NCBI RefSeq assembly: GCF_007992215.1
Contig: NZ_BJZV01000012.1
Coordinates: 101,444 to 165,443 of the forward strand
Length of the DNA stretch: 64,000 nucleotides
Reading direction: 5' to 3'
From: Methylobacterium gnaphalii
Lineage (GTDB): Bacteria; Pseudomonadota; Alphaproteobacteria; Rhizobiales; Beijerinckiaceae
Positions 17,996 to 28,053 of this stretch are shown here, piece by piece; the first letter of the stretch is position 1, and each line of letters begins with the position of its first letter. The position numbers and the translations under genes are program-made. The notes beneath the pieces are model-generated. The model worked only from the letters and a program-made list of their open reading frames with translations, ran no database searches and was not told the origin of the DNA.

Positions 17996-19105
17996 TCAGG
18001 TCCGGGCGGCCGTCTCGACGACCAGAGCCGCCAGCCGCTCGGCCGCGTCGAGGATGCCGGCGGTTTTGGCGGCCTTGGCCGCTGCGGTCAATTTTTCGGG
18101 CGCTTCGAAGTAGTCCACGAGCTCGGCGGTGAGTCGATCGGGCGTGAACGCGCTTTGCGGCAGGTTCAGCGCCGCGCCGATGGTGGCGAGCGTCGCGGCA
18201 TTGGCGGCCTGGTCCTGATCGAGAGCGCCCGGCAGCGGCACCAGGATCGACGGCCGGCCGATCGCGGCAAGCTCGGAGACCGTCGAGGCGCCCGAGCGGG
18301 CCACCACGAGGTGGCTCCTCGCCATGCGGCCGGGCAGGTCCTTGAAGAACGGCGCAGCCTCGATTCCGGCGAGCCCCATGGCGAGGTAGCGGTTCTGGAC
18401 CGCAGTCAGGTCTTCGGGCCGCGCCTGCTGGACGATGTGCAGCCGCGCGCGGAAATCCGCGGGCAGCGACTCGATCGCGCTCGGCACGACGTCACTCATC
18501 ACGCGCGCGCCCTGGCTGCCGCCGAAGACGAGGAGGTGGAAAGGAGCGCCGGGCTCGGTCGACGGATACGGCGTGTCGGCCACGGCCAGCACCGCGGGGC
18601 GGATCGGGTTGCCGGTATGGACCCGGCGGGCCGTTGCCTTGGCCGGCACGCCGCGCACTTCGGCGAATCCGGTAGCGATGACGCGCGCGCCGCGAGCCAG
18701 GAAACCGTTGGCCCGGCCCATCACGGCGTTCTGCTCGTGCAGGATCGTCGGCACCCGCATCATCTGCGCGGCAAGAACGGGAGGGACGGTCGGATAACCG
18801 CCGAAACCGATCGCGAGGGCCGGGTTCAGCCGGCGGATCTCCCTGGCCGCGCGGCCGAAGCCGCGGCCCAGCTGTCCGATCGCTCCTGCGCGTTTGAGGA
18901 TCGAGCGGCCCGATGGGGTCGCGGAGGGGATCGTGACGATCTCCTCGGCCGGAAACTCGCCCGAGATCGCATCCACGCGGGCATCGGTGGCGAGCGCCAC
19001 GCGGATGCCACGGGCCTTCAGGGCATGTGCGAGGCTCTCGGCGGGGAACAGATGCCCGCCGGTGCCGCCCGCGCAAACCAGGACGAGGGGTTGGAAGACC
19101 GTCAC
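17996..19105 (-). CDS. murG: Lipid II synthase glycosyltransferase MurG
   Basis: A 369-residue membrane-associated GT28 enzyme that transfers GlcNAc from UDP-GlcNAc to lipid I. The start TVFQPLVLVCAGGTGGHLFP carries the first G-loop (GGTGGH); the second part includes LLVFGGSQGARVMSD and the UDP-binding VARSGASTVSELAAIGRPSILVPLP. The GTG at 19105 overlaps the ftsW stop in a GTGA arrangement, which fixes the start and implies translational coupling; the open frame further upstream is only the shadow of ftsW. Confidence 0.95.
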   Translation of the reverse strand: MTVFQPLVLVCAGGTGGHLFPAESLAHALKARGIRVALATDARVDAISGEFPAEEIVTIPSATPSGRSILKRAGAIGQLGRGFGRAAREIRRLNPALAIGFGGYPTVPPVLAAQMMRVPTILHEQNAVMGRANGFLARGARVIATGFAEVRGVPAKATARRVHTGNPIRPAVLAVADTPYPSTEPGAPFHLLVFGGSQGARVMSDVVPSAIESLPADFRARLHIVQQARPEDLTAVQNRYLAMGLAGIEAAPFFKDLPGRMARSHLVVARSGASTVSELAAIGRPSILVPLPGALDQDQAANAATLATIGAALNLPQSAFTPDRLTAELVDYFEAPEKLTAAAKAAKTAGILDAAERLAALVVETAART

Positions 19106-20268
19106 TGCATGAGACCGGGAACGGCCGACGGCGTCGTGCCGGGCGGACGCTGGCCGAGGGTCGAAGTCCGCGGACGCTTGCGGGTCAGCGCAACGAGGAA
19201 GCCCATGCCCAGCGCCAGCGAGATCAGCGACGAGCCGCCATAGGAGACGAAGGGCAAGGTCATGCCCTTGGCTGGCATCAGCTGCGTGTTCACCGCCATG
19301 TTGATGCAGGCCTGCAGCCCGAAGAGCGTGGTCAGTCCGGTGATAGCGAGCCTCGAGAAGGTGTCGTCCGTACGCCGGGCGAGCTTTAAGCCGCGCATCA
19401 CGATGAAGGCAAACAGCGCGACGAGGCAGAGGCAGACGATCACGCCGAACTCCTCGCCGGTGACGGAGAAGATGAAGTCGGTATGCGCATCGGGCAGGTG
19501 GCGCTTGGCGACGCCTTCGCCCGGGCCGGTGCCGAACCAGCCGCCGGAGGTGAACGATTCGCGCGACCAGAATACCTGGAAGCTGTCGCCTGAATCCTTG
19601 TCGAGGAAGCGGTCGATACGCTCCTTGACGTGGTGGAGGATCGTATAGGCCGCGAGCACACCGAGCAGGCCAAGGCCGCCGAGGCCGGCGACCCAGAACC
19701 AGTGCAGGCCTGCCACGAAGAACAAGGTGCACCAGACGATGGTGATCAGCATGGTCTGGCCGAAATCCGGCTGCAGCAGAAGCGGCACGATGGTGATCGG
19801 CAGAAGTGCGATGGCGAGCAGGCCGCCTGGCATGTCACGCCGCTGAGCGCCCTCGGAGAAGGCCCAGGCGGCCACCACCACGAAGGCCGGCTTCACGAAT
19901 TCGGAGGGCTGCAGGCCGAACGAGCCGAACTGGATCCAGCGATGCGCTCCCTTGATCTCGGGGCCGAACTTGCTGGCGAGCACGCAGAGCACGACGCCGA
20001 TCAGCCAAGTGACCAGCGCGAAGCGGCGGATGTGGCGCACAGACAGGAAGGATACGGCGACGATCAGCCCGATCGTCGGCACGAGATAGGCTGCCTGCCG
20101 GTTGAGGAAATAGAAGGTCGGGAGGCCGATACGCTCCGCCACCGGCGGCCCACCGCCCATCAGGAAGACCAGGCCGGCCACCATCAGGCAGCCAAGGCCT
20201 GCCAGCAGGGCGCGATCTACCGTCCACCACCAGTCATTCAGCGGCGTGCGCTCGGCGCGAGACATCAT
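19102..20268 (-). CDS. ftsW: Peptidoglycan glycosyltransferase FtsW
   Basis: A 388-residue SEDS-family polytopic membrane protein that polymerises septal glycan strands with FtsI. About ten membrane helices are visible. Family signatures include HRWIQFGSFGLQPSEFVKPAFV, the LLQPDFGQTM motif with its catalytic Asp and the final LPFVSYGGSSLISLALGMG. The ATG at 20268 (or the adjacent one at 20265) is likely; a TTG at 20280 is also in frame. It is the first gene of the left half of the split division cluster, so a promoter must exist in the 20.3-20.6 kb gap or transcripts must read through the opposed chemoreceptor gene. Confidence 0.95.
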   Translation of the reverse strand: MMSRAERTPLNDWWWTVDRALLAGLGCLMVAGLVFLMGGGPPVAERIGLPTFYFLNRQAAYLVPTIGLIVAVSFLSVRHIRRFALVTWLIGVVLCVLASKFGPEIKGAHRWIQFGSFGLQPSEFVKPAFVVVAAWAFSEGAQRRDMPGGLLAIALLPITIVPLLLQPDFGQTMLITIVWCTLFFVAGLHWFWVAGLGGLGLLGVLAAYTILHHVKERIDRFLDKDSGDSFQVFWSRESFTSGGWFGTGPGEGVAKRHLPDAHTDFIFSVTGEEFGVIVCLCLVALFAFIVMRGLKLARRTDDTFSRLAITGLTTLFGLQACINMAVNTQLMPAKGMTLPFVSYGGSSLISLALGMGFLVALTRKRPRTSTLGQRPPGTTPSAVPGLMQ

Positions 20269-20591
20269 CGTGCGGATCAACCTCTTCAGCCGGCCGCGCT
20301 TGGCTAGACCGCGGCCAGCGAAAATGGTGAAGCCGAATGGTAAACGCTTCCTTAGGTTCGTGGTCCCGCATTTCGAATAACGATTTCAACCGACGGTTTT
20401 GACCGACGGTCACGAGAACAAGCCCATTTAGTCTATATTAATCATCTTTGTCTCATAGTGCACTCTAATTTGATACTGTTAGTTGCGTGCACGAGGCCGA
20501 TTCAGTCTCCAGCGCAAAACTCCTAATCAAATCTCGCGCCTCGGTCTTTCGGGGGCATCGACATTGCTCGTCGGTGAGGTTGGAAAACGTG

Positions 20592-22067
20592 ATGTTCAAA
20601 TCGAAGAGTGAGCAGGAGAACAACGCGAAGCTGGCAGCGCTCGATCGCGTGCAGGCGGTCATAGAGTTCGACCTTTCCGGCAAGATCCTCGTTGCGAACG
20701 AGAACTTCCTCTCCGCTGTCGGCTACGCGCTTCCGGAGATCGCTGGCCGACATCACAGCATGTTCGTCGATCCAGCCTACAAGGAGTCGACTGACTATCG
20801 GGCCTTCTGGGAGAAGCTGCGCGCGGGACAGTACCAGGCCGGGCAGTTCAAGCGCCTCTCCAAGAGTGGTGCCGAGATCTGGATCGAGGCCTCCTACAAT
20901 CCGCTCTTCGATCCCGCCGGCAAGCCCTATCGCATCGTCAAGTTCGCGACCGACATCACGCGCCAGAAGGCCGAGGATGCCGACCGCGCCGGGCAGGTGG
21001 CAGCGATCAGCAAGTCGCAGGGCGTGATCGCGTTCGACCTCGATGGCACGATCCTCGACGCCAACGAAAACTTCCTCTCGGTGGTCGGATACCGGCTCGA
21101 CGAGATCAAGGGCCGGCACCACTCCATGTTCGTGGACCCGGCCTACCGCGTCGCTCCGGACTACGCCGCCTTCTGGGCGACGCTGAATCGGGGCACCTAC
21201 CAGGCCGGGCAGTACAAGCGCCTCGCCAAAGGCGGGCGAGAAGTCTGGATCCAGGCATCCTACAACCCGATCCTCGACGCCTCGGGGCGTCCCTACAAGG
21301 TCGTGAAGTTCGCGACCGACATCACCGAGCAGGTCAGCCTCCTTGCGAAGCTCCGGGTGATGATCGACCAGAATTTCGGCGAGATCGACCAGGCCGTCGG
21401 CCGCTCGACCCAGGAGTCGCAGATCGCTCTCGATGCCGCCCGGACCACCTCGGGCAGCGTCGGCACCATGGCCGCCGCCACCGAAGAGCTTGCAGCCTCG
21501 GTCGCGGAGGTTTCGCAGAGCATGCAGAAGTCACAGGCTGCCACGGACAGCGCCTCCGAGCGCGTCCGCGAGGCCAGTGATTACACGCAGCGGCTCTCCA
21601 ACGCCGCCAATGCGATGAGTGGGATCGTCGGCCTCATCAACACCATCGCCGCACAGATCAACCTGCTGGCGCTCAACGCCACGATCGAGGCGGCGCGCGC
21701 TGGCGATGCGGGACGCGGCTTCGCGGTGGTCGCCCAGGAGGTGAAGAGCCTCGCCAGTCAGGCAGCGCGCGCCACGGACCAGATCAACGGCGAAATCGAA
21801 GGCATCCAAGCGGTCTCGTCCGAGGTGGTCGGAGCGCTCGATTCGATCCGCCAGTCCGTCGATGTGATGCGCAACCACGTCGTCGCCACGGCAGCAGCGG
21901 TCGAGGAGCAGTCGGCCGTGACGCGGGACATGTCGGTGAACATGCAGGAGGCCGCCCGTGCGGTCGCGACCATCGCGGACAATATCACGGGGATCACCTC
22001 GGCCGTGACCCAGGTCTCGGATGCCGTGGCCACGACGCGCAACGCTGCGCAGGTGCTGGCGCGGTAG
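20592..22067 (+). CDS. Soluble PAS-PAS methyl-accepting chemotaxis protein
   Basis: A 491-residue cytoplasmic chemoreceptor. Two tandem PAS domains, about residues 17-140 and 141-262, are close copies of each other (ANENFLSAVGY / ANENFLSVVGY, GRHHSMFVDPAYK / GRHHSMFVDPAYR). The rest is an MCP signalling domain whose hairpin tip contains INTIAAQINLLALNATIEAA and GRGFAVVAQEVKSLA. There is no membrane segment and no HAMP domain. The tip should bind CheA/CheW; the PAS pair likely senses redox state or a small ligand. ATG at 20592, or GTG one codon earlier. It lies opposite in direction to the division genes on both sides, interrupting the dcw cluster. Confidence 0.93.
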   Translation: MFKSKSEQENNAKLAALDRVQAVIEFDLSGKILVANENFLSAVGYALPEIAGRHHSMFVDPAYKESTDYRAFWEKLRAGQYQAGQFKRLSKSGAEIWIEASYNPLFDPAGKPYRIVKFATDITRQKAEDADRAGQVAAISKSQGVIAFDLDGTILDANENFLSVVGYRLDEIKGRHHSMFVDPAYRVAPDYAAFWATLNRGTYQAGQYKRLAKGGREVWIQASYNPILDASGRPYKVVKFATDITEQVSLLAKLRVMIDQNFGEIDQAVGRSTQESQIALDAARTTSGSVGTMAAATEELAASVAEVSQSMQKSQAATDSASERVREASDYTQRLSNAANAMSGIVGLINTIAAQINLLALNATIEAARAGDAGRGFAVVAQEVKSLASQAARATDQINGEIEGIQAVSSEVVGALDSIRQSVDVMRNHVVATAAAVEEQSAVTRDMSVNMQEAARAVATIADNITGITSAVTQVSDAVATTRNAAQVLAR

Positions 22068-22265
22068 GATAGCGCCCCGAAAGGTCGCCAAGCTGGCAGC
22101 CCCCGGATGGGGGCAACAGCGGCCCTTCTCGTGCCGGCGAAAGACGTCGCGAAGCGTCTCGCTATCAGCGCCGCTCGTAAGGAGCCGCTGGCGCGCCCCT
22201 CCCTGCGCTGGTTCCCGGATCACCTTCTGCCCAGCTGCAGGCGTCGGACGATGGCCGCGTGGGCG

Positions 22266-23624
22266 TCAGCCAAGGGCCCTGACGAGCTCCCGGAACCGGT
22301 CGCCTCGGATCTCGAAGTTTCGGAACTGATCGTAGGACGCACAGGCCGGCGAGAGCAGCACGACCGGCTCGGCCGCCTCCGATGCGGCGGCGGCCTCGGC
22401 GGCTTTCTGCGTCGCGACGTCGAGGGTGCCGCAGAGCGTGTAGGGCACCCGCCCATCGAGCGTCTGCGCAAAGGCATCACTCGACGCGCCGATCAGGTAG
22501 GCATGGGCGACGCGATCGAAGAGCGGCACGAGCGGGGTGATGCCGCCCTCCTTCGCCTTGCCGCCGACGATCCAATGAATATCGCGAAAGGCGGTGAGCG
22601 CCTTCTCGGTGGAATCGGCGTTCGTCGCCTTCGAGTCGTTGACGAAGAGCACCCGGCCGCGCCGGCCGACCTGTTCCATGCGGTGGGCAAGCCCCGGAAA
22701 GCTCTTCAGCCCGGCAGCCAGCCGCTCGCCCTCGACGCCGAAGGCGCGCACCGCGGCGGCGGCAACGGCTGCGTTCTGCCAGTTGTGAGCCCCGCGCAGC
22801 GAGCCGATCCCATCGAGATCGGCGAGCACCGTGCCGCCCTCGAACACCTTGGCGTCGCGCGCGATCAACTCGGCTTGCGCCTGGCCGTGGCCCTCCACAT
22901 GGACGCGGATCATCGGCCCGGAGCGGCGACCGGCGATGGCCTCGCAATACGCGTCGTCGACGCCAACAATGGCGAGGTCTGCCGACTGGACCACGCGCTC
23001 CTTGATCGCCGCGTAGTTCTCCATCGTACCGTGGCGATCGAGGTGGTCGGGCGTCAGGTTGAGCAGGACACCGGCGCTGGGCTTCAGGCTCGGCGTCAGG
23101 TCGATCTGGAAGGTCGACAACTCGACGACGTGGATGCGCTCGCGCGAGGGCGGCTGCAGTGACAGGATCGCGGTACCGATATTGCCGCCCATCTGCACGT
23201 CGTAGCCGGCGCTGGCGAGGACATGCGCGATCAGCGCGGTCGTGGTCGACTTCCCATTGGTACCGGTGATGGCGACGAAGGGTGCGTCCGGCGCGTGGGC
23301 GGCGCGCTCGCGGCAATAGATCTCGATATCGCCGATGATCTCCACGCCGGCCGCCTTGGCGAGACCGACAGTCCAGTGCGGCTCGGGGTGGGTCAGCGGC
23401 ACGCCGGGCGCGAGGACGAGCGAGGAGAAGCCGGACCAGTCCGCCTCGCGCAGATCGGCGACGGTGATACCCTGCTGCCGAGCCCGCTCGGCGCTCTCGG
23501 GGCTATCATCCCAAGCGATCACGTCGGCACCGCCGGCCTTCAGCGCCTGGACCGTGGCAAGGCCGGAGCCGCCGAGACCGAAGAGGGCGACCTTCTTCCC
23601 GGCGAATGTGGTGGCAGGGGTCAT
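22266..23624 (-). CDS. murD: UDP-N-acetylmuramoylalanine--D-glutamate ligase MurD
   Basis: A 452-residue Mur ligase adding D-Glu. The N-terminal domain starts [19 protein letters not shown], the P-loop is [17 protein letters not shown], the central domain has [20 protein letters not shown] (with the usual carbamylated-Lys region) and the C-terminal domain has [15 protein letters not shown] and [20 protein letters not shown]. The ATG overlaps the mraY stop (TGATG), so translation is coupled. It converges with the chemoreceptor gene, 198 bp away. Confidence 0.97.
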   Translation of the reverse strand: MTPATTFAGKKVALFGLGGSGLATVQALKAGGADVIAWDDSPESAERARQQGITVADLREADWSGFSSLVLAPGVPLTHPEPHWTVGLAKAAGVEIIGDIEIYCRERAAHAPDAPFVAITGTNGKSTTTALIAHVLASAGYDVQMGGNIGTAILSLQPPSRERIHVVELSTFQIDLTPSLKPSAGVLLNLTPDHLDRHGTMENYAAIKERVVQSADLAIVGVDDAYCEAIAGRRSGPMIRVHVEGHGQAQAELIARDAKVFEGGTVLADLDGIGSLRGAHNWQNAAVAAAAVRAFGVEGERLAAGLKSFPGLAHRMEQVGRRGRVLFVNDSKATNADSTEKALTAFRDIHWIVGGKAKEGGITPLVPLFDRVAHAYLIGASSDAFAQTLDGRVPYTLCGTLDVATQKAAEAAAASEAAEPVVLLSPACASYDQFRNFEIRGDRFRELVRALG

Positions 23625-24706
23625 CAGCGCAGCTTCAGTGTCGCAAGGCCGGCAAGCGCCAGGATGACGGCGATGATCCAGAAGCGGATCACGACCTGCG
23701 CCTCTTTCCAGCCCTTCTGCTCGAAATGGTGATGGATCGGCGCCATTCGGAAGACGCGTTTTCCCGTAAGCTTGAACGAGGCGACCTGGATGATGACCGA
23801 CATCATCTCCAGGACGAACAGGCCGCCGACGATGGCGAGCACGATCTCATGCTTCGTGGCCACCGCGACGGTGCCGAGCAGGCCGCCCAGGGCCAGCGAG
23901 CCGGTATCGCCCATGAAGATCTGCGCGGGCGGCGCGTTGAACCAGAGGAAGCCGAGGCCTGCTCCGATCACCGCGCCGCAGACCACGGCGAGTTCGCCCG
24001 TGTCGCGGACGTAGTTCACCTGCAGGTAGCCCGCGGTGAACGAGTTGCCGACGAGGTAGGCGATAAAGCCGAAGGTGCCGCAGGCGATCATCACCGGCAC
24101 GATGGCGAGGCCGTCGAGACCGTCGGTGATGTTCACCGCATTGCCGGCGCCGACGATGACGAAACCGGCGAAGATCACCCAGAACCAGCCGAGGTTCAGC
24201 AGTGCATCCTTGAAGACCGGGAAGGCGAGCTCGTTCTGCAGACTGGGCGGTGAATAATAGGAGATTAGCACACAGGCCGCGCCGGCGATCGACGCTTCGA
24301 GCAGCAGGCGGAACTTGCCCGAGAAGCCGAGATGCGACTGCTTCGTCACCTTGAGGTAGTCGTCGTAGAAGCCGATCGCACCGAAGCCCACGGTCACCGC
24401 GAGGGTGATCCAGACGTAGTGGTTGCGCGGGTTGGCCCAGAGCAGCACGGCGACGAGGAAGCCGGCCAGGATCATCAGGCCGCCCATGGTCGGCGTGCCG
24501 CGCTTGGTCAGGTGGGTGGCGGGGCCATCCTCGCGGATCGGCTGGCCCTTACCCTGACGCAGGCGCAGCAGCGAGATGATCCACGGCCCGAACCAGAACA
24601 CGAAGAGGCCCGCCGTGAACAGCGCGCCGCCGGTGCGGAAGGTGATGTAGCGAAAGACGTTGAGCGCGGTGAAGCTGCTGCTCAGGTCTGAGAGAAGGTA
24701 GAACAT
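23624..24706 (-). CDS. mraY: Phospho-N-acetylmuramoyl-pentapeptide-transferase MraY
   Basis: A 360-residue inner-membrane enzyme making lipid I from UDP-MurNAc-pentapeptide and undecaprenyl phosphate. About ten membrane helices. Signatures: the cytoplasmic [12 protein letters not shown] and [13 protein letters not shown], catalytic Asp pair in [32 protein letters not shown] and the C-terminal [20 protein letters not shown]. Exactly the expected size. It precedes murD with a one-base overlap and follows murF after 105 bp. Confidence 0.98.
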   Translation of the reverse strand: MFYLLSDLSSSFTALNVFRYITFRTGGALFTAGLFVFWFGPWIISLLRLRQGKGQPIREDGPATHLTKRGTPTMGGLMILAGFLVAVLLWANPRNHYVWITLAVTVGFGAIGFYDDYLKVTKQSHLGFSGKFRLLLEASIAGAACVLISYYSPPSLQNELAFPVFKDALLNLGWFWVIFAGFVIVGAGNAVNITDGLDGLAIVPVMIACGTFGFIAYLVGNSFTAGYLQVNYVRDTGELAVVCGAVIGAGLGFLWFNAPPAQIFMGDTGSLALGGLLGTVAVATKHEIVLAIVGGLFVLEMMSVIIQVASFKLTGKRVFRMAPIHHHFEQKGWKEAQVVIRFWIIAVILALAGLATLKLR

Positions 24707-24811
24707 TCGTCTGCCAGTCGCCGCGGGCTCTGGTCGCGTCCGGCAAGGTTTGCGCCGGTCAGCGAGATCGGGAGGGCACGGCAGCGTCGAGAGGCAGCCG
24801 CCATCGGAGGG

Positions 24812-26269
24812 TCAGGGAGCAGCCTTGAGTTGCGCGTCCCGCGGATCGGTGGCGTTCGCATAGCGAGCCTTCACCGCTTCCACAATCCTGCCCATGCGGA
24901 TGGAGTTCGAGCCCTTCACCATCACGGCGTCGCCCGGCCGAAGGCGGTCGAGCACGGCGTCGACGAGTTCCGCCGAGGTCGCGGCCGCCGCGCCGCGATT
25001 CGCGACCGGCAGCGCCTCGAACAGGTGGCGCATCATGCTGCCCGCCGTGAAGACGAGGTCGATTCCGTTGGCGCGCACTGCATCGGCCAGCTCGCGGTGG
25101 CGCTGCTCGGAGGAGGCTCCGAGTTCGAGCATATCGCCGAGCACCGCGATGCGCCGGCCGCGCCCCGTCACCTCGATGCCCGCGAGCGTCGCCAGGGCGG
25201 CGCGGATCGAGGCCGGGTTGGCGTTGTAGCTCTCGTCGACCAGGAACGCCTCGCCATCCTTGATGGTGAGCGCGGTGCGTTCGCCACGGCCCACCGGCGG
25301 CTTCAGTCCGGCCAGCGAGATCGCCGCGCGGGCGAGGTCGGCGCCGAGGGAGTGGACCACGGCGAGCACGCCGAGGGAGTTCATGGCGACGTGCCGGCCG
25401 GCGGTGCCGAGCTGGTAGGTCACCGGCACGCCCATCACCGTCGCATCGACCACCGAAAGGTCTGGCCGCGTGACGATGCGATTGGCGCGGACATCCGCCT
25501 CCTCATGCTCGCCGAAGGTGACGACGCGGCCGGCCCGGGAGGCATGGGCATGCGCCAGGAGCCGCGAGAAATTCGGATTGTCGCGGTTGATGATGGCGAC
25601 ACCGCCGGGCTCAAGACCGGAGAAAATCTCCCCCTTCGCGTCGGCGATGGCCGAGAGGGAGCGGAAGTGCTCGATATGCACGGGCTCCACCGTGACGACG
25701 AGCGCCACCTGCGGACGGACCTGCGCAGTGAGCGGCACGATCTCGGCGGCGTGGTTCATGCCGATCTCGAAAACGCCGTAGCGGGCGCTCTCGGGCATGC
25801 GCGTCAGGGTCAGCGGCACGCCCCAATGGTTGTTGTAAGAGGCGACCGAGGCGTGGGTCTCGCCCTGGGCCGAGAGCACGTGGCGCAGGGCCTCCTTGGT
25901 GCCGGTCTTGCCGACGGAGCCCGTCACCGCGACGATGCCGGCCTGGGAGCGGTCGCGCGAGGCGCGGCCGATGGCGCGCATGGCGTCGAGCACCGGGTCC
26001 TCGCCGGTCTCCGGCACGGCGAGCACGGGTCCGAACCCGGCGTATTCCCTGGCACGGCTCTGCGCGACGACAGCCGCGCCAGCGCCCTTTTCCAGGGCCG
26101 GCTGCACGAAGTCGTGGCCATCGCGGGTCTCGCCGCGAATGGCGAAGAACAGGTCGCCCGGCTGGAGCGTGCGGGTGTCGATCGAGGCGCCGGTGACGGC
26201 ACGGGGCTCACCCTGCAGGCTGCCGCCGGTGGCCGCCTCGAGGGCGGATCGCGTCCAAAGGTCGGTCAT
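24812..26269 (-). CDS. murF: UDP-N-acetylmuramoyl-tripeptide--D-alanyl-D-alanine ligase MurF
   Basis: A 485-residue Mur ligase that adds D-Ala-D-Ala, the product of Ddl in the same cluster. N-terminal domain ASIDTRTLQPGDLFFAIRGE, P-loop VAVTGSVGKTGTKEAL, central EIGMNHAAEIVPL and NRDNPNFSRLL, C-terminal DESYNANPASIRAAL and RIAVLGDMLELG. Length typical. It lies 88 bp after murE. Confidence 0.96.
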   Translation of the reverse strand: MTDLWTRSALEAATGGSLQGEPRAVTGASIDTRTLQPGDLFFAIRGETRDGHDFVQPALEKGAGAAVVAQSRAREYAGFGPVLAVPETGEDPVLDAMRAIGRASRDRSQAGIVAVTGSVGKTGTKEALRHVLSAQGETHASVASYNNHWGVPLTLTRMPESARYGVFEIGMNHAAEIVPLTAQVRPQVALVVTVEPVHIEHFRSLSAIADAKGEIFSGLEPGGVAIINRDNPNFSRLLAHAHASRAGRVVTFGEHEEADVRANRIVTRPDLSVVDATVMGVPVTYQLGTAGRHVAMNSLGVLAVVHSLGADLARAAISLAGLKPPVGRGERTALTIKDGEAFLVDESYNANPASIRAALATLAGIEVTGRGRRIAVLGDMLELGASSEQRHRELADAVRANGIDLVFTAGSMMRHLFEALPVANRGAAAATSAELVDAVLDRLRPGDAVMVKGSNSIRMGRIVEAVKARYANATDPRDAQLKAAP

Positions 26270-26357
26270 GCGGCCTCCGATTGGCCAGAAAAGATGCGCG
26301 CGTCCGCTCCCCCCGCTTGCGGAGAGCGCGGAAGCAGCGGGTCTGCCGGAAACGTGG

Positions 26358-27827
26358 TCACCCCTTCAGCTCCGCGATGGCGGCGCGAACCGTGTCGTGG
26401 TCCGAGAATGGGAGTACCCGGTCGCCCACGATCTGGCCGGTTTCATGACCCTTGCCGGCTACGACAAGCACGTCGCCCGGCTGCAATTCACGAACGGCGG
26501 TGCGGATTGCCTCGGCACGGTCGCCGATCTCTTCGGCGCCCGGAGCCTGCGCCAGGATTGCGGCGCGGATCGCAGCCGGTTCCTCCGTGCGTGGGTTGTC
26601 GTCGGTGACGATGACCCGGTCGGCGAGGCGCTGGGCGATCTCGCCCATGATCGGCCGCTTGCCGGTGTCGCGGTCGCCGCCGCAGCCGAAGACCAGGACG
26701 AGGCGACCTGTCGCGAAGGGCCGAAGCGCCATCAGCACATGCTCCAGCGCTTCGGGCTTATGCGCATAATCCACGAGGCAGAGGCCGCCATTGGCTTCGC
26801 CGATCCGCTCCATGCGGCCCGGCACGCCTGTGAGCGTTTCGAGCGCTGCGAACACGCCGGCCGGATCGGCCTCGCCGCCGGGCGTCGCCAGCGCGAGGCC
26901 GGCCGCGACGAGGGCATTCTCGATCTGGAACTCGCCGACGAGCGGCAGCCGGACGGTATAGGTGGTCTCGCCGTCCTTGCCGGGGCCATGCAGGGTCAGC
27001 GCCTGCGAAAAGCCCTCCGGCCGAACGTCCTCGACGCGGATGTAGTGGCCGGCGCGACCGGTGGTCCGGATCTCGTGGCCTGCGGCATCGGCCGCGCCGA
27101 TGACCCTCTCGGCATAGGCACCATCGGCATTGACGATGACCGGCCGGCCCTTCGGCAGCAGCGTGGTGAACAGCCGGAGCTTGGCTTCGAGATAGTCCTC
27201 GACGGTCGGGTGATAGTCGAGGTGATCGCGCCCGAGATTGGTGAAGCCGGCCGCCCTCAACACCACACCGTCGAGCCGGCGCTGCTCGATCCCGTGCGAG
27301 GAGGCTTCCATGGCAAGATCGGTGATGCCGTCATCCGTGAGCCGCGCCAGGGTCTCGTGCAGCGTCACCGGGTCGGGGGTGGTCAGCGAGCCGTAAGCCG
27401 CGCCCTTGTTGGTGACGATGCCGACCGTGCCGAGGCTCGCCGATTCTCGGCCGATCCGCGACAGGATCTGGCGGACGAAATCGGCGACCGAGCTCTTTCC
27501 GGCGGTGCCGGTCACGGCGACAACCGTCTCGGGCTGGCGGCCGGAAAAGCGCGCTGCGGCGAGCGACAGGGCGCGGCGGGCGTCGGATACCGCGATCCAT
27601 GCGGCTTCGGCAGGTAGATCGGCCGGGCGCGTGCCCTCGCCGACCACGGCGATCGCGCCGGCAGCGGCAGCCGTGGCGGCGAAGAGCCGGCCATCCGCCT
27701 TCGTGCCGGGGATCGCGACGAAGACACCGCCGGGTACGACCTTGCGGCTGTCGGCAGTGACGGCAGCGACCGGATGGCCGGCAACGTCGGCATCCGGGAA
27801 CAGGCTGTGGAGCGTCAAGGCTGTCAT
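26358..27827 (-). CDS. murE: UDP-N-acetylmuramoyl-tripeptide synthetase MurE (meso-diaminopimelate type)
   Basis: A 489-residue Mur ligase. VTADSRKVVPGGVFVAIPG is the UDP-binding domain start, P-loop VAVTGTAGKSSVADFVRQI (the GTxGKSS form is usual in alphaproteobacteria), central MEASSHGIEQRRLDG and NLGRDHLDYHPTVEDYLEAK. The C-terminal DDNPRTEEP contains the DNPR motif that selects meso-diaminopimelate rather than Lys, so the wall is of the Gram-negative type. It is separated from ftsI by 226 bp carrying a palindromic repeat. Confidence 0.96.
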   Translation of the reverse strand: MTALTLHSLFPDADVAGHPVAAVTADSRKVVPGGVFVAIPGTKADGRLFAATAAAAGAIAVVGEGTRPADLPAEAAWIAVSDARRALSLAAARFSGRQPETVVAVTGTAGKSSVADFVRQILSRIGRESASLGTVGIVTNKGAAYGSLTTPDPVTLHETLARLTDDGITDLAMEASSHGIEQRRLDGVVLRAAGFTNLGRDHLDYHPTVEDYLEAKLRLFTTLLPKGRPVIVNADGAYAERVIGAADAAGHEIRTTGRAGHYIRVEDVRPEGFSQALTLHGPGKDGETTYTVRLPLVGEFQIENALVAAGLALATPGGEADPAGVFAALETLTGVPGRMERIGEANGGLCLVDYAHKPEALEHVLMALRPFATGRLVLVFGCGGDRDTGKRPIMGEIAQRLADRVIVTDDNPRTEEPAAIRAAILAQAPGAEEIGDRAEAIRTAVRELQPGDVLVVAGKGHETGQIVGDRVLPFSDHDTVRAAIAELKG

Positions 27828-27870
27828 GGCGCCGCCCTCCGGGCTGAAGGTCCCGCGTTTTCGTTCCCGC

Positions 27871-27997
27871 CGTCATTCCGGGTCCGCGTAGCGAGACCAG
27901 GACTCCACTCGAGATGCGTCGCTCGTTGGTGGACGGGTCGCCTCCGGCATGCCCCGCCGGGTTCGGTTTCCCGCCCTCGGCGAACCTCAGAATGACG
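27871..27997. repeat. Palindromic intergenic element in the murE-ftsI gap
   Basis: The ends CGTCATTC (27871-27878) and GAATGACG (27990-27997) are exact inverted repeats, 127 bp end to end, with smaller internal palindromic segments. The same kind of ends (GTCATTCCGG / GAATGACG) occurs in elements at 32670-32797 and 45042-45226. Looks like a dispersed non-coding repeat family. Confidence 0.6.
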
Positions 27998-28053
27998 CGC
28001 GTTACAGATCAGGACGATGGCGCGGGTGACTTCACCCGACGCAAGCCGACGGC

